Shown piece after piece: positions 1 through 5,522 of a DNA stretch of 5,522 bases. Location of the stretch: contig JANQKH010000206.1 in the NCBI GenBank assembly GCA_028281215.1, forward strand, positions 1 through 5,522, written 5' to 3'. Positions within the stretch are counted from its first letter, which is position 1, and every line of letters begins with the position of its first letter. Source of the stretch: Phycisphaeraceae bacterium. GTDB taxonomy: Bacteria; Planctomycetota; Phycisphaerae; Phycisphaerales; Phycisphaeraceae. Under the pieces are notes generated by a model. That model ran no database searches, had not been told where the DNA came from, and worked only from the letters and a program-made list of their open reading frames with translations. Position numbers and translations under genes: made by a program.

Positions 1-362
1 CGCTGGGCGGCGGCGTGACATTGGAAGCCCGGTGCCCGCGTCAGCCGGACAAGCAAATCGTGCAGGACGGCCAAGGCGGGATCCACCTGCTGCGGCAACG
101 CATTGATGCTGACGTGCGCGGCAGCATTGTTGACCTGTTGGAAGCACGCGATTGGGTCAGCGAACACATCGACGTGCTTGCCTTGACGCAGCGCGGCTGT
201 GAGTTCGACACGGCGTCGGAGCCGACGTTGCATCTGTTCGCTGACGACGCCAAGACTGCGGTTGCGGTGGTCAGCAAGCTCGGCCCGTCGGTAAAGTTGC
301 ATCTGGTGCAGTCGGTGAACGTCGGGAATCAATCGACGTGGATCTGCACGGATTTGAATTAG
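1..362 (+). CDS. C-terminal part of an unrecognised protein (5' end outside window)
   Basis: The frame is open from base 3 of the window to a TAG at 360-362, giving about 119 residues. A GTG at 15 is the first internal candidate start, but the frame is open before it, so the gene probably begins upstream of the window. I do not recognise the family. The product would be soluble and mildly acidic, with Asp and Glu outnumbering Lys and Arg, and it would end in STWICTDLN. There is no signal peptide, membrane segment or obvious motif in the visible part. The codon-aligned reverse frame is also open, from beyond base 302 to the left edge. It would encode a protein rich in Arg, Gln and His with almost no Lys. 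Counted by eye, first codon positions in the plus frame favour G (about 40 percent), while the reverse frame favours C, which is less usual for a real gene. I therefore prefer the plus strand, with low certainty. The gene would converge on crcB across a 35-bp gap. Confidence 0.42.
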   Translation, partial: LGGGVTLEARCPRQPDKQIVQDGQGGIHLLRQRIDADVRGSIVDLLEARDWVSEHIDVLALTQRGCEFDTASEPTLHLFADDAKTAVAVVSKLGPSVKLHLVQSVNVGNQSTWICTDLN

Positions 363-397
363 GCGGATCAATCAAGGAGATCACATGAAGCGAGGAA

Positions 398-793
398 TCA
401 TGAAGCGGGCCACATCTGTTTGGCGGCCAGGTAACCGATCACGACGGCGAGGAGACCGGCGGCGTTGCTGATCAGCACGTTCATCGCGGCGCGTAAGGCG
501 TGTCCGTCGAGCCAGAGTTTATACGTGTCGTACCCGAAACTGGAGAACGTCGTGAATCCGCCGAGCACGCCGACGAGGATGGCAAGTCGGTACGGTTCAC
601 GCATCTGATTGGCGGCGGTGAATGTGAAGGCGTAACCGAGCACGCCGATGATCAGGCAGCCGAGCACATTGACGGTCAGCGTGGCGAAGGGAAAGCCATC
701 GAAGGAGGGTCTGTCCTTCATGGCCAGCCAAACCAGGTAGCGCAAGCCGCTGCCGACCGCGCCGCCGATCATAACCAAGAGCAGGTGCTTCAT
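398..793 (-). CDS. crcB: Fluoride-specific channel Fluc/CrcB
   Basis: This 131-residue protein has the usual length for a single-domain Fluc/CrcB channel, an inner-membrane protein that lets fluoride leave the cell and is known to work as a dual-topology dimer. Four hydrophobic segments are visible, at about residues 4-25, 36-58, 68-94 and 100-124. Family motifs are intact: GGAVGSGLRY at 10-19, PFATLTVNVLGCLIIG at 35-50 and GVLGGFTTFSSFG at 75-87. Asn42 and the two phenylalanines Phe80 and Phe83 match the pore Asn and the Phe-box of characterised homologues. The GG-F-TT turn matches the region that holds the structural sodium. The gene starts 42 bp downstream of the DUF1501 stop on the same strand, so it may be the last gene of that operon. 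I see no good Shine-Dalgarno sequence before the ATG and no fluoride riboswitch in the short gap. The identification is near certain; the operon assignment is inferred from spacing. Confidence 0.96.
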   Translation of the reverse strand: MKHLLLVMIGGAVGSGLRYLVWLAMKDRPSFDGFPFATLTVNVLGCLIIGVLGYAFTFTAANQMREPYRLAILVGVLGGFTTFSSFGYDTYKLWLDGHALRAAMNVLISNAAGLLAVVIGYLAAKQMWPAS

Positions 794-835
794 GCGGGGA
801 TTTTATCGAACGTGACTTGTAGGCATCGAACCCGT

Positions 836-2257
836 TCACGTGATGATGGGTTGGACGACTTCGCCTTCGACGTCGGTCAGCCGAAAGTCTCTGCCGCTGA
901 ATCGGTAGGTTAGGCGTTCGTGGTCAATGCCCATCAGGTGAAGGATGGTGGCGTGAAGATCGTGCAGATGCACTTTGTCCTGTTGGGCGAAGTAACCAAA
1001 CTCATCGGTTTGTCCATGAGACAAACCGGGCTTGAACCCGCCGCCGGCGGTCCAGACGGTGTAGCCGAAGGGGTTGTGATCGCGGCCGGTGCCGCCTTGG
1101 GCTGCAGGAGTTCGCCCGAACTCGCCGCCCCAAAGGATGATGGTCTGGTCGAGCAGGCCGCGTTGTTTGAGATCGTGGATGAGGCCGGCGACGGGCTGGT
1201 CGGTGTTGAGGCAGTTCTCGCGATGGCCGGCTTCGAGTTTGCCGTGCTGGTCCCAGCGGTCGCCGCGATTGCGAGGCGGGAAGACCTCGATGAATCGCAC
1301 GCCGCGCTCGACCAATCGTCGCGCCAACAGACATCGCGAGCCGAACAAGGCCGTGGGCTGGTTCTTCGAATCCATGCCGTAAAGCGATTTAGTCGCGTCC
1401 GATTCGCCACTCAGGTCGGTAACTTCAGGTACAGCCGACTGCATGGCGAACGCTCGCTCATAGTTGGCGATCAGCGCATCGACACGACTGTCATCGCCGA
1501 AGCGCGGTCGCGCTTGTTTGTTCAGTTTGTTGAGCAGTTGGAGTTTCTTCGTTTGATGGTCGCCGTTCTTTTCCTGGGCGCGGATGTAATCGATCGGCGG
1601 ATCGTTCTTCGTGAAAAGTGTGCCTTGATACGACGCAGGCAAAAACCCACTGCCCCAACTGTGTGCTCCGGCCGACGGGCCCATGCCGCAGTCGAGTACG
1701 ACAAAGCCGGGCAGGTTCTCCGATTCACTGCCCAGTCCGTAAGTCATCCACGCACCGATGCTCGGCTTGCCGGTCATCGGATAACCGGTATGCGACATGA
1801 GGCAACTCGACGAATGGTTCGACACTTCATGGTGCATCGAATGGATGAAAGTCATGTCGTCGACGCAGGTCGCCAAGTGCGGCAGGACTTCACTAACCGC
1901 CGCGCCGCATTGGCCGTGCCGTTTGAACTTGAACGGACTGCGCATGACCTTCTTGCCGATGTTGAAGACCGTGGCGGGTGTCTTGATGGGCAAGTCTTTG
2001 CCGTGCCAGGTATCCAGCGCGGGTTTGGGGTTGAACAGGTCAATCGCGCTAGGCCCGCCTTCCATGTAGAGGTAGATGACGGCCTTGGCTTTGGGTTCGT
2101 GATGCGGCCGGCGCGGCGCGAGCGGATTGACGGCCCGCGGCGCGGCATTGGTTTGCGAAGGCGCGGCGAGCATGCTTGTCAGGGCAAGGCCGCCGAACCC
2201 GTTGGTCGCGGCGTTGAGCCATTGGCGGCGGGATTGGATTTGATCACTTGGCTTCAT
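836..2257 (-). CDS. DUF1501 family exported protein (alkaline phosphatase/sulfatase-like fold)
   Basis: This 473-residue protein has the typical length and motif order of DUF1501, a family placed in the alkaline phosphatase/sulfatase superfamily whose activity is not established. The N-terminus has a twin-arginine-like signal: SRRQWLN at about residues 9-15, a hydrophobic stretch at 21-32, then APSQTNAAP. This fits Tat export of a folded, possibly metal-bound protein. Conserved blocks follow in order: YMEGGPSAIDLFNPKP (64-79), RWDQH (334-338), GGEFGRTP (377-384), GRDHNPFGYTVWTAGGG (391-407), HDLHATILHLMGID (432-445) and the end motif FSGRDFRLTDVEGEVV (453-468). By analogy with the superfamily, Asp73, Glu379, His394 and His435 are candidate metal ligands; this is inference. 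Residue 71 is Ala where I recall many relatives having His or Gln. The gene begins 24 bp after the PSCyt/PSD1 stop, as usual for this pair, with only a weak GAG as a possible ribosome binding site. Confidence 0.94.
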   Translation of the reverse strand: MKPSDQIQSRRQWLNAATNGFGGLALTSMLAAPSQTNAAPRAVNPLAPRRPHHEPKAKAVIYLYMEGGPSAIDLFNPKPALDTWHGKDLPIKTPATVFNIGKKVMRSPFKFKRHGQCGAAVSEVLPHLATCVDDMTFIHSMHHEVSNHSSSCLMSHTGYPMTGKPSIGAWMTYGLGSESENLPGFVVLDCGMGPSAGAHSWGSGFLPASYQGTLFTKNDPPIDYIRAQEKNGDHQTKKLQLLNKLNKQARPRFGDDSRVDALIANYERAFAMQSAVPEVTDLSGESDATKSLYGMDSKNQPTALFGSRCLLARRLVERGVRFIEVFPPRNRGDRWDQHGKLEAGHRENCLNTDQPVAGLIHDLKQRGLLDQTIILWGGEFGRTPAAQGGTGRDHNPFGYTVWTAGGGFKPGLSHGQTDEFGYFAQQDKVHLHDLHATILHLMGIDHERLTYRFSGRDFRLTDVEGEVVQPIIT

Positions 2258-2281
2258 GGGTCACTCGATGACGACTTCAAT

Positions 2282-4669
2282 TCAACGCACAAACACAAAC
2301 TCGTTCATGTTCAACAACAAATGAGCGATGGCTTGCCAGGTTTCCTGGTTCTCGCCGTTTGCTTTGAGGTACGCGAGGATTTCCTTTCGCTCAACCTTGC
2401 TGGGCTCGCGGCCGATGGAGACGAGGAACATCCTTTTGAGGCGTTGTTTGTTACTGCTTTTCACTTTCAACTCGCCTTCCGCCCAGCGCTTGGCCTGCAA
2501 GTGAACCAGCGGACTGTTCATCATTGCCAGCGCCTGGTTCGGCACGACCGTGACATCACGGGTGCCGGCACTGGCGCCTTGGTCGGGAAAGTCGAACGTT
2601 TTGAGGAACGGCGTAACGAAGTTGCGGCGAACGAGAATATAAATACTTCGCCGGCCGTTGGAATCGATCGGGCCCGACTTGGGAATGTGGATCGGTTTGT
2701 TCGCGGTCACGTTGGGCGACAGGTAAGGCGGCACACTTTCGCCGCCGATGGTGCGATCGAGTGTGCCGGGAACGGCGAGCAGGGCATCACGTACGGCCTC
2801 GGCTTCCAGTCGGCGCACATTCTGGCGGTGAAGCCATTGATTGCCGGGGTCGCGCTCACCGGCGATAGACGACGCGTTCACACTCGCCATGCGATACGTC
2901 TGTGACAACATGATCTCACGGTGCATCGCCTTGAGCGACCACTTGTTCCGAACGAACGTGTGCGCCAACCAATCGAGCAAATCCGGATGCGTCGGTTTCG
3001 GTGCGTTGCGGCCGAAGTTGTTCGGCGTGGGGACGATGCCCCGACCAAAGTGATGATGCCACAGGCGATTCATCATGACCCGCGTGGTCAGCGGGTTGTC
3101 TTGGTCGGCGATGCGTTTGGCGAGCCAGAGTCGGCCGCTGGATTCGGAAAATTCGGGCGCTTCCAAGCCGTCGAACAAAGTCAGATACCTTCGCCGGACG
3201 GGATCGCCCAAGTTCTTGTGGCTGCCGCGCACATGCAGCGGGATGTCGCGCGGTTCATACTCCGCCGCGCCCGGCGCCCACATGGCGCTGGAAGGATTGA
3301 TCGCTCGCAGTTGTCGGCGAAGTTGCACCAGTTTGTTGATCCCACCGGGCCCGAAGTTGACTTCGGTCACGGGCACGATGGCGTCGGTTTTCGCTTTCAT
3401 ATCCCGGCGTGTGCCGTTGACGCCATTGAGACGCACTTTTTCAATCTGCTTTTGCAACGCGTCGGCTTTTTCCTGAATGGCGGGATCGGCGAGCGTCTTC
3501 AACAGCGCGGTGCGAACGTGCGTTTCCTTCGTGGAATGGAAGAACCCCGCCAACGCGTAGTAATCCGCCTGCGATACGGGATCGAACTTGTGATCGTGGC
3601 ACCGTGCGCATGCGATGGTCAAACCCAGGAATGCCTTGCTGACCACATCGATCTGCGCATCGACCTGGTCCGCCCGCTGCAACTCCGGATCGACCGGTTT
3701 GAAGTGCATTTCATGAAACCAGAGAAAGCCGGTGGCGATCGGCGACACGTTGGCTTCGCCCCGCTTGCCCGGTCTTGCGTCCGGCAACAGATCGCCCGCC
3801 AGATGTTCGAGGATGAACCGGTTGTAAGGCAGGTCGTCGTTGAAAGCGTCAATCAGATAGTCGCGGTATTTGTAAGCGTGAGGTCGCGGCAGATCCTGCA
3901 CGTGGCCGGCGGTTTCGGTGTAGCGAACGACGTCCATCCAGTGCCGCGCCCAACGTTCGCCGTAATGCGGGCTGGCGAGCAGTTCGTCGATCACTTTCGC
4001 AAACGCGTTTGGTGAATCGTCCCGGACGAATACGTTGATCTGTTCCGGCGTGGGTGGCAAACCGATCAGATCGAAATAGGCGCGACGGATCAATGTGTGT
4101 TTGTCGGCCCGCGGCGCGGGTTTTAATCCGTTGGCGATCAGGCGGGCGTAGACGAATCGATCGATCGCCGACGCATTCCACGCGGGGTCCGTCGCAGCCG
4201 GCGCTTTGGGGGTTTGCACCGGTCGAAACGCCCACCAGTTTCGGTCCGTATCGGTGATGGTGAACGTCTGCGCCGTGTCTGGCTTGGCGTTCGCGCTATC
4301 GCCCGGCCAGGGAGCGCCTTGTTCAATCCAGGTTCGTAGGGCCTTGATCTGCTTGCCCGACAGTTTGTGCTTCGGCGGCATTTGCAACTCAAGGTCGTCG
4401 TATTCGACCGCCTTGATCAGCAGACTTTCGTCCGGTTTGCCGGTGATGATGCTCGCGCCGCTGTCGCCGCCGGTGAGCAACATTGCCCGGCCGTCCACGC
4501 GCAGGCCGCCTTTGATCTTCTTCGCATCGGCGCTGTGACATTTGTAACAGTGCTCGGCAAGCACGGGCCGGACATGCGTTTCAAAGTAGGCGTCGTCCAC
4601 CTTTACGCCGAATGTGGGAGCAGCGGTAAGGACGAGCAAGGCAGTTATGGTCCAATGGTGGAAACGCAT
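2282..4669 (-). CDS. PSCyt1-PSCyt2-PSD1 protein (planctomycete cytochrome C, DUF1549, DUF1553)
   Basis: The protein has 795 residues. A short hydrophobic signal begins MRFHHWTITALLVLTAAPTF, so the product is probably exported by Sec. PSCyt1 follows at about residues 30-123, with the haem-attachment motif CYKCH (41-45) and MPPK (97-100), whose Met is a likely axial haem ligand. PSCyt2 (DUF1549) spans about 165-380, from IDRFVYARL through LLASPHYGERWARHWMD to the family signature CARCHDHKFDP (354-364). PSD1 (DUF1553) covers about 490-790, including NPLTTRVMMNRLWHHHFGRGIV (525-546), THPDLLDWLA (560-569) and VVPNQALAMMNSP (708-720). No carbohydrate-binding or LamG insert is seen, so this is a compact form. 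The frame is open upstream to an ATG at 4909, but that would add 80 low-complexity residues ahead of the signal peptide and overlap the divergent gene. I chose the ATG at 4669. The family's reaction is unknown; its haem domain and its constant pairing with DUF1501 suggest a shared oxidative or hydrolytic role outside the cytoplasm. Confidence 0.94.
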   Translation of the reverse strand: MRFHHWTITALLVLTAAPTFGVKVDDAYFETHVRPVLAEHCYKCHSADAKKIKGGLRVDGRAMLLTGGDSGASIITGKPDESLLIKAVEYDDLELQMPPKHKLSGKQIKALRTWIEQGAPWPGDSANAKPDTAQTFTITDTDRNWWAFRPVQTPKAPAATDPAWNASAIDRFVYARLIANGLKPAPRADKHTLIRRAYFDLIGLPPTPEQINVFVRDDSPNAFAKVIDELLASPHYGERWARHWMDVVRYTETAGHVQDLPRPHAYKYRDYLIDAFNDDLPYNRFILEHLAGDLLPDARPGKRGEANVSPIATGFLWFHEMHFKPVDPELQRADQVDAQIDVVSKAFLGLTIACARCHDHKFDPVSQADYYALAGFFHSTKETHVRTALLKTLADPAIQEKADALQKQIEKVRLNGVNGTRRDMKAKTDAIVPVTEVNFGPGGINKLVQLRRQLRAINPSSAMWAPGAAEYEPRDIPLHVRGSHKNLGDPVRRRYLTLFDGLEAPEFSESSGRLWLAKRIADQDNPLTTRVMMNRLWHHHFGRGIVPTPNNFGRNAPKPTHPDLLDWLAHTFVRNKWSLKAMHREIMLSQTYRMASVNASSIAGERDPGNQWLHRQNVRRLEAEAVRDALLAVPGTLDRTIGGESVPPYLSPNVTANKPIHIPKSGPIDSNGRRSIYILVRRNFVTPFLKTFDFPDQGASAGTRDVTVVPNQALAMMNSPLVHLQAKRWAEGELKVKSSNKQRLKRMFLVSIGREPSKVERKEILAYLKANGENQETWQAIAHLLLNMNEFVFVR

Positions 4670-4704
4670 GGCATTTATTGTATCGGCTGGGAATGCAGGC
4701 AGGC

Positions 4705-4720
4705 CAATCGCCGACGATTG
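4705..4720. repeat. 16-bp inverted repeat, candidate operator
   Basis: The sequence CAATCG-CCGA-CGATTG is a perfect 6-bp inverted repeat around a 4-bp spacer. It lies near the middle of the divergent intergenic region, immediately upstream of the plus-strand TAGAAT box and overlapping the TTGGCC element proposed for the minus strand. Such a position suits a dimeric regulator acting on both genes. As RNA it would form only a short, weak hairpin with no U-tract, so a terminator is unlikely. A 6-bp arm can arise by chance; the position is the main argument. Confidence 0.35.
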
Positions 4721-4754
4721 CGGTAGAATAGGTTGCTGCTGGTCGCCTTTTATT

Positions 4755-4759
4755 GGGAG
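4755..4759 (+). promoter_or_regulatory. Ribosome binding site of the HEAT-repeat gene
   Basis: GGGAG ends 7 nt before the ATG at 4767, a normal Shine-Dalgarno spacing. It supports this start over the in-frame ATG codons at 4791 and 4803, which lie inside the signal peptide. Confidence 0.6.
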
Positions 4760-4766
4760 TTCGCTG

Positions 4767-5522
4767 ATGAAACGCTGGACGCGAGCATGGATGAATGCCG
4801 GAATGAATGTTGGAGTAGCCTTTGGTGTGCTGTTGTTGTCAGCGGCGCTGATGGCGGCGGACGATTCGGACAAAGCCGACAAATCTGCAAAACCTGACAC
4901 CGACGCCAAGACGGCCCTTCAATTCATCTACGAAGGTGATGCCGGCATCGCTGATTACCTCAAACAGCACAAGTGTGTCATCGGCAGTTGGGAATTGAAG
5001 AAGAAGACCGACTTCGGCTGGGAAGGTAATCTGCACTACGCGTGCGCCAATCATCGGCCCGGCGGTGTGCGCTATGTGGAAGGTCCGTTGAAGGTTCTCA
5101 AGCCCAAGGGTTTTACGCCTCCGATGGACGCCAAGTTTGACGGCTTCGGCAATCAGGTCGTGTTGAAACAGAGCAAGAAGGAAGGTTATTTCGAGATCGT
5201 CGCATTCGTCGTGCCAATCGAGGAAGTCGAGGGCAAACGCTGGCTGGCCGGCGTTGGTGATCTCGATTGGGCTGGTATTTACGAAAAGAAATACCGCTAC
5301 ACCGGAATCGTGCCTGACGCAGCCAAACAGCTTCAATCGGACAACGCGACCAAACGAGCCGAGGCGGCGCGCGTACTCAACGCCTTGGGTGCCGACGCCG
5401 TCGACGCGTTGCCGAGTCTGATCGAACACGTTGGCAACGAGAAGGACGAACACGCCCGCGAAGCCTGCGTTCGCGCCATCGGCACGGTCGGGTACGGCAA
5501 GATCAAGGAAATTCTGCCGACG
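4767..5522 (+). CDS. Exported HEAT-repeat protein with unrecognised middle domain (3' end outside window)
   Basis: The frame runs from the ATG at 4767 to the right edge without a stop (252 codons). Residues 1-30 form a Sec signal: basic KRWTR, the hydrophobic core VGVAFGVLLLSAALMA, then a likely cleavage near Ala30-Ala31. A charged Asp/Lys linker follows at 32-48. Residues 50-180 form a compact region I cannot assign to a family. It is rich in aromatic residues and glycine, with motifs such as IGSWELKKKTDFGWEG (72-87), FDGFGNQVVL (124-133) and WLAGVGDLDWAGIYEKKYRY (159-178), which suggests beta structure. From about 184 onward helical HEAT-like repeats begin (KRAEAARVLNALGADAVDALPSLIEHV, then HAREACVRAIGTVG), of the PBS-lyase HEAT type common in planctomycete exported proteins and normally used for protein binding. 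More repeats probably lie beyond the window. The gene is divergent from the PSCyt/PSD1 operon. Export and HEAT repeats are well supported; the function is unknown. Confidence 0.85.
   Translation, partial: MKRWTRAWMNAGMNVGVAFGVLLLSAALMAADDSDKADKSAKPDTDAKTALQFIYEGDAGIADYLKQHKCVIGSWELKKKTDFGWEGNLHYACANHRPGGVRYVEGPLKVLKPKGFTPPMDAKFDGFGNQVVLKQSKKEGYFEIVAFVVPIEEVEGKRWLAGVGDLDWAGIYEKKYRYTGIVPDAAKQLQSDNATKRAEAARVLNALGADAVDALPSLIEHVGNEKDEHAREACVRAIGTVGYGKIKEILPT

Larger units (their letters stand above)
4670..4766. promoter_or_regulatory. Divergent intergenic region with weak promoter-like sequences
   Basis: These 97 bp separate the start of the minus-strand PSCyt/PSD1 gene from the start of the plus-strand HEAT-repeat gene, so promoters for both should lie here or just beyond. 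On the plus strand TAGAAT at 4724-4729 resembles a -10 box and would leave a leader of about 30 nt, but no convincing -35 box is seen 16-18 bp upstream. On the minus strand TACAAT (4682-4677) resembles a -10 box, with TTGGCC (4707-4702) upstream at a long 19-bp spacing. That box lies only 7 nt before the ATG, so its use would imply a nearly leaderless transcript. Both matches are weak and unproven. Confidence 0.35.

Noticed and set aside
363..397. Search for a bidirectional terminator between the convergent first gene and crcB
   Set aside because: No GC-rich hairpin with a T-tract is present on either strand; only a short GATC repeat and the CATGAAGCG direct repeat are seen.
794..838. Possible fluoride riboswitch or tRNA T-arm fragment (GGGTTCGATGCCTAC on the minus strand, 833-819) before crcB
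   Set aside because: The match covers only a short stretch. The gap is too small for the riboswitch fold, the 5' half of the crcB RNA motif is not found, and the flanks do not form a five-pair T stem.
500..913. A 137-codon plus-strand open frame opposite crcB
   Set aside because: It is the codon-aligned shadow of crcB, whose membrane segments and fluoride-channel motifs are unmistakable, and it continues across the intergenic gap into DUF1501 with no motif of its own.
920..2905. A 661-codon open frame on the plus strand opposite DUF1501 and the end of PSCyt/PSD1, followed by another at 2921-4015
   Set aside because: It is codon-aligned with the real minus-strand genes and is open only because they rarely use TTA, CTA or TCA codons. 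Its product has no recognisable domain, whereas the opposite strand encodes clear conserved families.
4839..5453. A 204-codon open frame on the minus strand opposite the HEAT-repeat gene
   Set aside because: It is the codon-aligned shadow of a plus-strand gene that has a ribosome binding site, a signal peptide and HEAT repeats. The shadow is rich in Val, Phe and Leu, as expected from reverse-complemented Asp, Glu and Lys codons.

Overview
The window looks like a chromosomal segment from Planctomycetota or the wider PVC group (for example Verrucomicrobiota). The main reason is an adjacent pair of genes from families that are heavily expanded there: a PSCyt1-PSCyt2-PSD1 protein (planctomycete cytochrome C domain, DUF1549, DUF1553) and a DUF1501 protein. 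The DNA is moderately GC-rich and densely coding. No RNA gene, insertion sequence, CRISPR array or other mobile element was recognised.

Layout from left to right. Bases 1-362 hold the 3' part of an unrecognised reading frame on the plus strand; this is the least certain call. After a 35-bp gap come three genes on the minus strand, read from right to left: PSCyt1-PSCyt2-PSD1 (4669-2282), DUF1501 (2257-836) and crcB/fluC (793-398). The gaps between them are only 24 and 42 bp, so they could form one transcript. A 97-bp divergent intergenic region (4670-4766) contains a 16-bp inverted repeat. A plus-strand gene then starts at 4767 and runs off the right edge. It encodes an exported protein with an unrecognised middle domain and HEAT-like repeats.

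How they may work together. DUF1501 and PSCyt/PSD1 proteins are usually encoded side by side. Here both carry export signals, twin-arginine-like on DUF1501 and Sec-like on the cytochrome protein. The PSCyt1 domain has a CxxCH haem site and a downstream Met-Pro-Pro. The pair is therefore probably exported and acts together, but its substrate is unknown. The third gene is a clear Fluc/CrcB fluoride channel with the family's key residues intact. Its place behind the pair may be chance or may reflect co-transcription. The divergent HEAT-repeat protein is also exported and may share regulation with the operon.

Most of the window is ordinary for this lineage. The points worth checking are the operon linkage of a fluoride channel to the PSD1/DUF1501 pair, the palindrome between the divergent genes, the unclassified domain of the HEAT protein, and the coding strand of bases 1-362.
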